Assembly (NCBI GenBank): GCA_022414725.1
Contig: CM039466.1
Span: forward strand, 19,785,970 to 19,849,969
Reading direction: 5' to 3'
Length of the DNA stretch: 64,000 nucleotides
From: Microglena sp. YARC
Lineage: Eukaryota; Chlorophyta; Chlorophyceae; Chlamydomonadales; Chlamydomonadaceae
Shown: one piece after another, positions 54,486-64,000 of the stretch
How the letters are laid out: every line of letters begins with the position of its first letter
How positions within the stretch are numbered: the stretch's first letter is position 1
Notes under the pieces: generated by a model
Database searches by the model: none
Told to the model about the DNA's origin: nothing
The model's input: only the letters and a program-made list of their open reading frames with translations
Position numbers and translations under genes: made by a program

Positions 54486-55103
54486 ATAACCGTCAACTGG
54501 GGGTCTGGAGGAATAAGAAGTTGGGGTGTGGTGGGGTTGGTGAGGTCGAGGCAGAGGCGCGAGTCAGGGAAATGAGAAGTCGGGGTGTGGTGTGGTGTGG
54601 TGGGTGGAGGAGTGAGAAGTTGGGGTGTGGTGGGGTTGGTGGGGTCGAGGCAGAGGCGCGAGTTGGAGGAATGAGAAGTTTGGGTGTGGTGTGGTGTGGT
54701 GGGTGGAGGAGTGAGAAGTTGGGGTGTGGTGGGGTTGGTGGGGTCGAGGCAGAGGCGCAAGTCAGGGAAATGAGAAGTTGAGGTGCGGTGGGGTGCGGTG
54801 GGTAGAGGAATGAGAATTTGAGGTGTGGTGGGATTGATGGAGTCCAGGCAGAGGAGCGAGTTGGAGGAATGAGAAGTTTGGGTGTGGTGTGGTGTGGTGG
54901 GTGGAGGAATGAGAAGGTGTGGTGTGGTGTGGTGTGGTGTGGTGGAGGAATGAGAGGTTGGGGTGTGGTGTGGTGTGGTGGGTGTGGTAGGTGGGGTCGA
55001 GGCAAAGATGGGGTGAGCGAGGAGGGTTACAGCTCTCGAGAGGTTATGTTTTATTCTGTCTGAGTTAGTGGTTCTGCTTGGTTCTATAATGTTACGAGAA
55101 TTT

Positions 55104-55180
<77 letters not shown>

Positions 55181-57435
55181 ATGTATGTGTGTGTGTGGTG
55201 GGTGGGTGGGGTCGAGGCAGCGAGGGGTAGGGCGACGAGGGCTAGGGCTACCCCATACCACCCTCCCACTCTCAACAAGGATCTTTGCCATGCCCCCTTA
55301 TTTCTCTAAAACCTAAACCCTATACCACCCACCCATTCTCAATACTGCTCTATGCCATGCCCCCTTATTTCCGTAAAACCTAAACACTATACCACCCTCT
55401 CACTCTCAACAGTGATCTATGCCATGCCCCCTTATTTCCGTAAAACCTAAACACTATACCACCCTCCCACTCTCAACAGTGATCTATGCCATGCCCCCTT
55501 ATTTCCGTAAAACCTAAACACTATACCACCCTCCCACTCTCAACAGTGATCTATGCCATGCCCCCTTATTTCCGTAAAACCTAAACACTATACCACCCTC
55601 CCACTCTCAACAGTGATCTATGCCATGCCCCCTTATTTCCGTAAAACCTAAACACTATACCACCCTCCCACTCTCAACAGTGATCTATGCCATGCCCCCT
55701 TATTTCCGTAAAACCTAAACACTACACCACCCTCCCACTCTCAACAGTGATCTGTGCCATACCCCCTTATTTCCTTAGAATATAAACCCTATTCCACCCT
55801 CCCATTCTCAACTGTAATCTTTGCTATGCCCCCTTATTTCTGTAAACCCTTAACCCTTTAACACCCTCCCACTCTCAACTGAGATCTTTGCCATGCCCCA
55901 TTATTTCCCTCCTTCCACCCTCCCTCTTCACCTCCCTTCCACCCTTCCTTCTGTCCTCCCTTCCCCCATCCCTCCTTTCCTCCCTTTCCCCCTCTCTCTC
56001 TCTCCCCCCCCCCCCCCTCTCCTTACCTCCCTTCCACCATTTCGCCTCGAAAGTTAGGCTTTAAATCGCGCAATAGTAGGTCAACATTTGTCCATGCCCC
56101 CGCAGATGTTTGAAAGTCTTGCTGGAAGTTGACGCCATCGTAGCCATCATCCTCCTGCACAGCAAACATAATTGTATTATAATAATTGTAGGTATTAACA
56201 ATGTTGTAGGTCAATCTCTTTCCATGCGCCTACTCTTCTATGGGAGTGGCAACACCATTCAAACTGAATCCTATCATTCGTTGAGTGGGAGCAGTATATC
56301 TGTGTATGTATTACCACTGCTAAATGAAAGCTAAATGCAGAAAACATATCGTGACCTGAGTGGAAGCAGTACATGTGGCTCCGAAACCACCCCAACATCT
56401 TCCACATGAGTAGATCCAAGGTCTAAAGCTTCACCTTCAAGGTCAGCTTGTAGATTTGGCCATCTCCCTTCACCGCTAAGCGAACCCCCCTCGCCGGTCC
56501 AAGGGCTCCGAAACCATCCCAAGGACCAAAACGAACGCTGGCGAATCCACCATTGTTGGCTGTGGTCACATTGCCTGCAGTGGTGAGGTTGGAGATTCAA
56601 GACAGCCTTCAGCCCTTTACTTGGGGACATGGCCAGGTCTTTAAACTGTATAATCCGCTAAGCATGCTCCCTGGTTTCTGGTCGTGTTGGGTCGGGTGGT
56701 GGTGTGTGGGGGGGTGGGGGTGGGGGGGTAGGGGGATGGGGTGGGGGGAAGCTAGCACCCAGTGAGCCAGCACCCACAAGCAAAATCTCCTCGGGTTTAG
56801 GGTGTATGGTTTAAGGGGTTAGGATATAGGGTTTATGTTTTGGGGTTTAGGGTTTAGGGTGCAGGAGATCTGGCTTGTGGGTACTAGCTCATAGGGTGCT
56901 AGCTTCCCCTTCCGGGGGGAGGGGGGGGGGGGGGAGGTACTTGGGATTGGAAGACGGTGGGCAACCCAGAGTTGGCTGAGATACTATCTGACAATTCAAA
57001 TTTAAATTTAAATGGTGAGCAGCCCAGAGTTTGCTGAGATACCATGTAATAATTCAAATTCAAATTCAAATGGTGAGCAGCCCAGAGTTGGGTGAAATAC
57101 CATGTAACAATCCAATCCAAGTCAATCACCACCCTCACCACTGTAGACAATGCGACTGGACTGCCTGTACCTGAAAACACGGCTGCCTTCTCACTTGCAT
57201 CCCACGCCATGGAGCTCTGCGACAAGCCACCCATCACGCCATCGTCCGTGCGGCCCCATCGCGGCCCATCCATAGCCTCCAGCCCCCCCGTGAAGTCCAA
57301 TATGTCCCAATCGGCAGCTCCTGAGTCAACAGGCGATGACACTTTGGCCGCGCTTGCAGCTCTCCCAACAAGAACAGTAGCAAAGGCCAGCACCAGCAGC
57401 GCTAGCTTGGCGAGGTCGAGCTTGGTCGACAGCAT
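53358..57435 (-). CDS. CIA30 (NDUFAF1-like) domain protein, at least four exons
   Basis: Exons on the minus strand: 57435-57171 (88 codons + 1), 56574-56435, 56154-56027, then one of ten tandem exon-4 copies. The copy 53428-53358 has the best acceptor and a gtaagt donor and fits the phase. Protein: a hydrophobic N-terminus (LAKLALLVLAFATVLVGRAA, signal or transit peptide), then the CIA30 fold: DFTGG, TDDGVMGGLSQSSM, NNGGFASVRFGPWDG, ARGVRLAVKGDGQIYKL, EDDGYDGVNFQQDF, WTNVDLLLRDLKPNFRG, VRQVGIMLSKF. CIA30 proteins assist respiratory complex I assembly; plant and algal relatives are often plastid proteins. The 3' end was not found, so the gene is partial in this annotation. Copy 54413, nearest to exon 3, lacks one base at its acceptor side and would shift the frame. 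Confidence 0.85.
54500..55000. repeat. ~120-bp tandem repeat (gagaagttggggtgtggtgg) in the CIA30 intron
   Basis: About four units of ggggttggtggggtcgaggc, agaggcgcgagt, ggaatgagaagt, then (gtgtg)n variants. Confidence 0.9.
55100..55200. repeat. (GT)n microsatellite
   Basis: About 45 GT units with two interruptions. Confidence 0.98.
55257..55915. repeat. 67-bp tandem repeat, about ten units
   Basis: Unit: accaccctcccactctcaac, agtgatctatgccatgcccc, cttatttccgtaaaacctaa, acactat. The central six units are nearly identical. CIA30 intron 3. A pyrimidine-rich tract follows to 56020. Confidence 0.97.
56785..56870. repeat. Telomere-like gggtttagggtttaggg patch
   Basis: Several ttaggg/tttaggg variants in CIA30 intron 1. 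Not a perfect telomere tract. Confidence 0.6.
56940..57118. repeat. Three tandem F2 units in CIA30 intron 1
   Basis: ~60-bp units: gagcagcccagagttggctg, agataccatgtaacaattca, (aattca)n. They lie directly downstream of exon 1. Confidence 0.8.
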
Positions 57436-58120
57436 CGTGAGGGTTGTGCTGCTTCTGTTGTGGGCTGTGCTGTGAAATTCGATCGGAGTTTGCCTGTTCA
57501 CAGACGCGTGATGGTGGTGCTGGTATGGGTGGATTTCCAGTTATCGATGGGTCTACGCAGACGACTTGGACTGCTGAACACTAGGTGTCTGCCGATTGAT
57601 CAAGTGCTCGATTTGCGGAACTGGTGTGAAGGCAAAAGCAGCGAGTGATCGGCAACCGCCCACGACTGATATGCCCGATTTGACAACCTAGTCGATGCAA
57701 CGGCTCAAAGGAAGCTTTAATTATCACGACACGGCCACACAGATTTATGTGGCGATGCACTCTGACCACATCACAGGACTACAATGCCACAGGTCTACCA
57801 TATCAATGCTTCGACGAGTGTGATTTGGTCTGCTCCTGCTGCGCGCTAGCTTAGGTCTACCATGACAGATGACACCGATTTCGCATGTGTTGTCTAGGAG
57901 TGTCAGCTGTCAGCTGCAGAGAGAGATAGATATGAAGTCTGCGTCCGGCTGCGCGCTGGCTCTGGGCTACCATACCATAAGACTACCATACGAGACCGAT
58001 GGCAGACGAACTGTAAAAAGTGCGCTTGCGCTGTAAAACATTCCGCTCACCAAAACGTATAGTGAAATTGGCGCTCTGCCGCCCCCCTGGGTGTGTGAGA
58101 TCACCGGCTTGCCTGCAACC
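57436..58120. other. Upstream region of the CIA30 gene, no further gene seen
   Basis: Should contain the promoter. The words ggtctaccat and gctgcgcgctggc are repeated (57795-57860, 57945-57990). No other structure. Confidence 0.35.
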
Positions 58121-58261
58121 GGTTAAGCAGGGGGGTTAAACGGGTGGAATAGAGTTATACTGTACCTTTTTATGGGTGTTTTAACTACCCAATGGAAAGG
58201 TGGAACTTCTGTATTACAAGAAAGAAGGCTTGGTTTTACGGAATTGTTAACACCAGGTGAC

Positions 58262-58395
58262 CAGGGTTGTCCAGGACGCTGCATCCTCCATTGCAGAAGC
58301 AACGTCAAAGGGTCCGTTGCGTCGCAGGCTACCGGTATGCAATCGGTTGCGTCTCAAGCAGCAGAGCTGCGGGTCCTCCTGAAGTACCCTGGTTA
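58262..58395. mobile_element. Dispersed element, copy 2 (partner 16590-16715)
   Basis: Ends ccagggttgtcc..gaccctgg-like are inverted; core gggtccgttgcgtcgcaggc, tcaagcagcagagctg. Confidence 0.55.
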
Positions 58396-58796
58396 ACACC
58401 TCGGGGTAGCCTGGCCTACTAGGGTGTTTAACAGGAAGTGTTTAAGTGTCCAACCACCTTAAACACCCTGAACACCTGTTTACACACCAAGCCGGGTGGG
58501 GTCCATGACAGGCAAATAAAAAGGTATACATTGCTTGCAATACGCCTTGGTGGAGGAGGCTAAATAAACATGTCGGCACGCGTTTTATTACTTTACATTA
58601 CGTTGTCACCACGTGGTGACAACGGGCCATTGCTGAACCAAGCCAAGCCCGCTGCGTAACTCAGGGGGAGAGAGCATATAGTTACATACTCAGCAAAAAT
58701 CAATGCCGATACTGAACAGCGCCGAGGCAGCTGGACAGTTTTATAACAGTTTTACTCAGGGACTAGTTGTCTTCCAACTAATCCACACAGCCCCTC

Positions 58797-59000
58797 TCAG
58801 CGAATCAATTGGTCTAGTGGTACACCAAATCGCTTTGAGGATGCAGGGTCGGGGGTTCGATTCCTCCTGCGGTCGCCCTGAGCGTTGCAGGTCGTTGTCA
58901 ACCGCGATGGTAGCTTGTCCAGTTGAGGTAGAAGACCGCTCTCTACCCGCCTACGACGAGCTCCCTTAATACCACGCCCCACCAGACGTAATCATTACCT
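58797..59000 (+). mobile_element. tRNA-derived SINE, family A, copy 4
   Basis: Plus strand: tRNA-like head (58808-58877) with A box tggtctagtgg and B box ggttcgattcc. The T stem is cgggg/cctcc-like and the anticodon-loop region is tttgaggat. The body (gcgttgcaggtcgttgtc, tagcttgtccagttgaggta, cccttaataccacgcccc) ends near cagacgtaatcattacc. The AGG-type loop would fit tRNA-Pro, uncertain. Confidence 0.78.
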
Positions 59001-59084
59001 AATCCACACAAATAAATGGGCAATATTGCAGCAAGCAAGCATTTTTGTCAGTACATATAAAGAATGCAGTTAACGTTGTTCTAT

Positions 59085-59245
59085 TGGCACGCTGGTCCAC
59101 TGCTTGAAATCCAAATTGATTCAAATTCAAATTTATTCAAATTAAAATTGGCACGCTGGTCCACTGCTTGAAATACAAATGGATTCAAATTTAAATTGGA
59201 ACGCTGGCCCACTGCTTGAAATTCAAATTAATTCAAATTTTAATT
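59085..59245. repeat. ~70-bp tandem repeat with aattcaaatt words
   Basis: Three units of ggcacgctggtccactgctt, gaaattcaaat. Confidence 0.85.
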
Positions 59246-59284
59246 TATTTATGTGCGCTTTCTCTCAATATCTGTTGTTAAGCT

Positions 59285-59425
59285 GTGTTTTTCGCCAACT
59301 GGCCATCTGATCAAAGCTGTGTATTTCGCCACCTGTAAGCTGATCAAAGCTGTGTATTTCGCCACCTGGCCATCTGATCAAAGCTGTGTATTTCGCCACC
59401 TGGCCATCTGATCAGGTGTCCACTG
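59285..59425. repeat. ~37-bp tandem repeat (tcaaagctgtgtatttcgcc)
   Basis: Four units ending acctggccatctga. Confidence 0.9.
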
Positions 59426-59829
59426 TCCAGGTGGTATACCCACAGCTTAGTAATAATATTTAATGTGTCTAAACAAACGCTCCAGAATGATTTGGCTCGG
59501 CGTCTGCTCAGCAAAAAACAAATGCATATATTATTACATTTACTGTGCCCTGGTTTAAACATGCAAATTAACTGATTGTCTAAATAGCTGCTTATTCGAT
59601 TGTTACAGTCCAGGAGGTAGGAATTAGGATAAAGGGACTTGCCCAACCTCAAATCATCAGTAGACACATATTCTATGGAGGGACAACTAAAAAGCACTTA
59701 CAAATCTTCCCCTCCCCAGAAAATCGCAAGGATACGACGGAGCATCTGAGTTCTTAGCGCTAATTTATAAAAAATACGATAATAATCGCACAATTAAATT
59801 ATCATCCCAGCTGAGATGATGATTTAAAA

Positions 59830-59992
59830 ATATTGTAGAATTAAATTATCACTGTAGCACGAACTCAGGGTCCCCGTCGGTTAGACAAATGTTTGGGGCT
59901 CAGTTCATCAGTGCCCTTTCTTTATAAGCCCTTCCTATACGGTTGGGCAAGTCCCTTTAGCCTATTTGACCTACCCCTGGACTGTAACATAC
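59830..59992 (+). repeat. Dispersed repeat family F1, best copy
   Basis: From taaattatcactgtagcacg to cctggactgtaacat. An inverted partial copy precedes it at 59600-59655. Confidence 0.8.
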
Positions 59993-59999
59993 ATACATA

Positions 60000-60690
60000 T
60001 ATTAGCTTTGATAACACTCCGGATGAGTGGACTTTGTGTGTGCAGCACGCCAATCTATATATGCAGAGACGAGAGTCAGTTACAAGCACAGGAGACCCAT
60101 TAAGGGGCACCAGTGGAGGAAGAAAGAAAGGTAGGCTATACCCTGATAAGGGTTAGACACTATACAGTCAATGTCAGAGGAAACCGGGCAGCCGGGAAAC
60201 TATCAGGGTAAAGGCAAGACCGGTGAAGTAGCTGACAGGAACCTGTCACCGAGTCACTCAATGACTCAGGCTAAGGGAAACTGTCACTACGGGAAGCTGT
60301 CAGGGCCGATAGTTCTAAGGGAGTACAGAAGTAGTCACCAAGTCATAAAACGCGTGAGAGCAACGCAATTCATGCTGACAACATACATACACACCCTCTA
60401 CTTTGCAGCCCAGCCCCAAGGTGCGAGGGGGTAATGATGGTATGATGGTACGAGGGGGTTGCAAATTAGGAGAGGAGAGGATGTCGTTACATACCCCTGG
60501 ACTGTAACATACATACACTATAAGCTGAAGTACTTGAACAAATGAAATACAAATCTCTTGCTGCATCAATCTAGAAAGACCTTGGCCTTTTTACATCCGA
60601 GTCGTGTTTGAGTACATTATCTATCAGTCTGGTTGCTTTTGTTTATCAATAATTGTATGAACTAGTGCATTGAGCTTGGTTACATAGCTT
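60000..60690. other. Region without recognisable gene
   Basis: 60080-60340 is unique, with repeated ccgggcagccggg and ggaaactgtcac words. A short F1 end (cctggactgtaacatac) lies at 60493. Confidence 0.3.
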
Positions 60691-60975
60691 CAGCCAAATT
60701 GCTGGCTGAAGCTATGTAACCAAGTTCAAGGTCAAGTATGAACTGGTGTAGCCGCGTTCAAATGAACGATGTTTGCTCTGCCTGCAGACTGCGAGCAGCC
60801 TTAAGGCTGAACCAAATCAAACGAAAGGTAATGGAAGTAGTAGGCGCCTTGTCACTAGTCCAGTGCCTTGTTTCCTGGTAATTTGTTTGTTTACTGCCAA
60901 AGACAGTGAGCAGCCAAATAACTGGCTGGAGCCATGCAACCAATTTCAAATTCAAGTAGCCCAGTGGCCGTCCCA
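60690..60975. repeat. F2 repeats and a short inverted repeat
   Basis: At 60675-60730 ttggttacatagcttcagcc and ggctgaagctatgtaaccaa form a perfect hairpin. A second F2 copy is at 60885-60975. Confidence 0.75.
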
Positions 60976-60999
60976 TGGCACTGCCTGGTATCGTTTGTA

Positions 61000-61380
61000 A
61001 GTAGCCCCCCCCCCCCCCCCCCAAAAAAAATGTCAAGGTGTTTTGGTAAGAGCCTGTTTGGTGGTTATCCCCAGCGCAAGTGAAATGGCTGACCGCTGAC
61101 CCCCTCAACATCATGCCTCGTCATCAGGCACACCATTTATTTATTGAAGAGCCAGTGGGCTTGTAAGCTTGTTCATTTAGCTCTGATCTACTGAAGGACT
61201 GTAGATTAGCATTGCTATCTCCTCACGCATCATGTCGACTAATCCTCATGCATTCGCACTCCTAGATTTGTTGGGAGGGGGGTCCGCTCTCCGTTCTGCA
61301 TTCAAGGAGGGAAACAAGTGAAAATAAAAAATGAAAGAGAAAAAAGTGAGTTGTTTGCGTCTACATTTTCCTGCTACTAC
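61000..61380. other. C and A homopolymers plus a dispersed repeat fragment
   Basis: Homopolymers at 61006-61028; 61060-61145 belongs to the caagc..ccatttatttattt family (with 28860 and 61735). No gene. Confidence 0.5.
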
Positions 61381-61545
61381 AGTTTGGGGTTCATGATTGT
61401 TTGGGGTTCATGACTGTTTGGAGTTCATTACTGTTTGGGGTTCATGACTGTTTGGGGTTCATGACTGTTTGGGGTTCATGATTGTTTAGGGTTCAGTTCA
61501 TCATGGTTGGGCAAGTCCTTTTAGCCTATTTGGCCCACCCCTATC
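61380..61545 (+). repeat. 17-18-bp tandem repeat (tttggggttcatgactg) inside an F1 copy
   Basis: About seven units, derived from the F1 word tttggggttcagttcatc, followed by the remaining F1 sequence. Confidence 0.9.
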
Positions 61546-61734
61546 TCATCTGGTGAAGAGATCATAAACAACTGGTTCATATATTCGCCGTTATAATGTA
61601 TAGTTTCCACTAGCTCAAGATTTAGCCAAGCGCAACGCCTCTGGGTGAGTGCTATCCACACTTTACAAAGTCATTAGACAAAATACTCCAATGGGGGGGG
61701 GGGAATGACAGCCCCCCCCCCCCCCCCCCTATTG

Positions 61735-61900
61735 GGGGTTGGCCCCTGAGCAAGCAAACGGGCTGGCCCCCTCAACCTCGCGCCTCGTAATAAGGGGTAC
61801 TATTGATTTATTTATTTAGATAACATACATACCGGTACATAATTTTGTCAAAATACATACTTTAGACAACATTAATACTTCAGACAACATAAAAACTTTA
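61735..61900. repeat. Dispersed repeat (gcaagcaaac..tttatttattta) and cagacaacat words
   Basis: Third copy of the family at 28860. Preceded by G and C homopolymers at 61693-61728. Confidence 0.55.
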
Positions 61901-61934
61901 TACATCATACAAACATACACATCCTACTGAAAGC

Positions 61935-61980
61935 CACACTTATATGCTCTGAGAACGCCCTTATTCTGTCTGTGGTGGCC
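61935..61980 (-). pseudogene. Downstream partial copy of the exon at 62206-62140
   Basis: Repeats gacagaataagggcgttctc..gagcat, the 3' half of that exon. The donor is changed from gtaagt to ataagt. Confidence 0.6.
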
Positions 61981-62139
61981 TAAGACTGGCCTCTCCTTTA
62001 CCCAACTACATCCACACCTGCATCCACCCACACCAGCACCAGCACCTCCCCCACTCAATACCAGCACCAGCATCTCCCCCACTCAATACCAGCCCCCCCC
62101 CCCCCCCCCCCACACACACACACAAACACACAGACTTAC

Positions 62140-62206
62140 ATGCTCAGAGAACGCCCTGATTCTGTCCAGCAGTGCTCCTGCGTTGTTTTGCACCACCTCC
62201 AGAGCC
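62140..62206 (-). CDS. Internal exon of an unknown minus-strand gene
   Basis: 67 nt between tttccag and gtaagt: (G)ALEVVQNNAGALLDRIRAFSEH. The protein is not recognised. Splice sites are consensus, and the downstream partial copy of the 3' half follows the rule seen at the other genes. Confidence 0.5.
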
Positions 62207-62299
62207 CTGGAAATACAGAGAGATAATACAGAGATATGATATAGAGATGATATATGCTGTCCCAACCCCAATCGAGCCCACGTTGTGGCAAATTATCTT

Positions 62300-63790
62300 A
62301 TAACTACAGTCCAGTTTTTAATCTATCTAATGGATATTTGGCAATTTGGTGGCTAGGTTAGATTCACCAGATTCACCATATTTATTGATTCTTATCTAGT
62401 TTTTATCTTTCTAATGGATCTTTGGGTGACCATTTGTGGCTAGGTTAGATACACCAGATTCACCATATGCACCTGAATCACCATTTGTATTGACTCCTAT
62501 CTGGATTTTAATCTATCTAATGGATATTTGGCAATTGGGTGGCTAGGTTAGATAAATCAGATGCACCAGATGCGACAGAATCACCATTGTTTATTTCTAT
62601 CTGTGTTTTACTCTATCTAATGGATCTTCGGCAATTTGGTGGCTAAGTTAGATAGACCAGATTCACTAGATGCACCAGATGCACCAGAATCACTAGTTGC
62701 CCCTTTTGTACTGACTCCTATTCAGTTTTTAATCTATCTAATGGGTATTTGGGAGTCTTTCTGGTGGCTAGGTTAGATACACCAGATTCACTAGATGCAC
62801 CAGAATCACCAGAATCACTAGTTGCCCCATTTGTATTGACTCCTATTCAGTTTTTAATCTATCTAATGGGTATTTAAGAGACCTTCTGGTGGCTAGGTTA
62901 GATACACCAGAATCACCAGGGTCACCAGAAACACCAGAATCACCATATTCATTGACTCTTGTGTAGTTTTTAATCTATCTAATGGATATTTGGGTGACCA
63001 TTTGGTGACTAAGTTAGACACATCAGATGCACCAGATGCACCAGAATCACCGTTTGTATTGATTCTCATCTAGTTTTTAATCTATCTCATTGATATTTAA
63101 CAATTTGTTGGCTAGGTTATATACACCAGACGCACCAAAAATACCAGAATCACCATTTGTATTGACTCCTATCTGGTTTTTAATCTATCTAATGGATATT
63201 TGACCAATTGGTGGCTAGGTTAGATAAACCAGATGCGCCAGATGCACCAGAATCAACAGAGTCGCTATTTGTATTGACTCCTATCTGTTTTTTAATCTAT
63301 CTAATGGATATTTGGAAGACCATTTTGTGGCTAGGTTAGATACACCAGATTCACCAGATGCACCATGTGTATTGATTCTTATCCAGTTTAAATTTATCTA
63401 ATGGATGTTTGACAATTAGGTGGCTTGGCTAGATAAATCAGATGCACCAGATGCGCCAGAATCACCAGAATCACCATTTGTATTGACTCCAATCCAGTGT
63501 GTTAATCTATCTAATGGATATTTGGGTGACCATTTGGTGGCTAGGTTAGATACACCAGATTCACATGATGCACCAGAATCACCATTTGTATTGACACCCA
63601 TCTAGAGTTTAATCTATTGAATGGATCTGTGGGTGATAATTTGGTGCCTAGGTTAGATACACCAGATGCACCAGTGGCGCCAGAATCACCATTTGTACTG
63701 ACTCTTATCTGGTTTTTAATCTTTCTAATGGATATTTGACAATTTGGTGGCTAGGTTAGATACACCAGAATCACAAGATGCAAATGTATT
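62300..63790. repeat. ~110-bp satellite, about 13 units
   Basis: Unit: ttttaatctatctaatggat, atttgg, ggtggctaggttagatacac, (cagatgcac)n, cagaatcaccatttgtattg, actcctatctgg. Variation is mainly in the number of 9-bp cagatgcac/cagaatcac words. Confidence 0.96.
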
Positions 63791-63894
63791 ATTATTATTA
63801 TTCCCCATAACGATTTGGGGCCAAACCAAGCATCGGTGGATTCACAACAGCACACAACAGAGCATAGAACATGCTTTTTGTTTTTTGGGACGCG

Positions 63895-63950
63895 TCGCCA
63901 TTCCGTTGCTGCCTGGCAATGCATGGGTCTGGCTAAACTAGTCGTAAATG
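63895..63950. repeat. Short dispersed repeat (ccattccgttgctgcctggc)
   Basis: Also present at 44668-44720 (ccattccgtcgctgcatggc..atgggtc). Confidence 0.6.
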
Positions 63951-63970
63951 CCCCCTAAACCCCCCCCCAG

Positions 63971-64000
63971 GCTCTGCGCTTCGTCAATTGCCTCTACGAT
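63971..64000 (+). CDS. Possible start of an exon cut by the window end
   Basis: After ccccccccag the plus strand reads ALRFVNCLYD to the last base. Composition and acceptor fit an exon, but ten residues are not enough to name it. Confidence 0.25.

Noticed and set aside
54332..55291. 319-codon minus-strand frame
   Set aside because: Made of GT microsatellite, the 120-bp repeat and an off-frame reading of a CIA30 exon copy.
63971..64000. AFG1-like ATPase exon (ALRFVNCLYD)
   Set aside because: Slight resemblance only, ten residues at the window edge; not named.

Overview
This is nuclear DNA from a eukaryote with GT-AG introns. I infer a green-lineage unicellular alga. The main gene is closest to the plant chloroplast enzyme IMPL1, the lysine-pathway gene is a DHDPS with an N-terminal presequence, and a U6 snRNA sequence and tRNA-headed SINEs are present. 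The species cannot be fixed from the sequence. The window is gene-poor and crowded with tandem repeats and dispersed elements. It holds one 1000-N gap. The stretches around 29.7-34.3 kb and 36-44 kb carry many single-base indels, like uncorrected long reads.

Layout. 0-3.5 kb: a tandem array of a small unknown exon, then 24-bp and 13-bp minisatellites. 4.7-9.5 kb: a complete, young, non-autonomous Copia-like LTR retrotransposon (228-bp LTRs, TSD AGGTC) coding for Gag and a protease-like domain but not integrase or reverse transcriptase. 10.8-15.6 kb, plus strand: a four-exon DHDPS gene. 15.6-21.2 kb: foldback elements, tRNA-derived SINEs and an exon-end array. 21.2-23.5 kb: two U6 snRNA 3' ends facing each other across a mosaic of short palindromic repeats, next to an LSU-rRNA fragment of probable organellar origin. 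25.5-47.0 kb, minus strand: one IMPL1-like inositol monophosphatase gene in eight small exons spread over 21.5 kb. 47.9-49.9 kb, plus strand, divergent from IMPL1: a CRAL-TRIO (Sec14-type) gene. 53.0-57.4 kb, minus strand: a CIA30-domain gene whose fourth exon is present in ten tandem copies. 57.4-64 kb: SINE, dispersed repeats, an unassigned minus-strand exon and a 110-bp satellite.

The most striking feature is shared by all recognisable genes. Exon edges are amplified in tandem. Introns upstream of an exon contain repeats of that exon's 5' part plus the intron's 3' end, and introns downstream contain repeats of the exon's 3' part plus the donor region. I see this at most IMPL1 exon borders, in DHDPS, in CIA30, at the 3' end of the CRAL-TRIO gene and at three unassigned exons. 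Much of the intron sequence in this window is therefore decayed copies of neighbouring exon edges. The genes are unrelated in function (lysine synthesis, inositol/galactose phosphate metabolism, lipid transfer, complex assembly); the common thread is this architecture.
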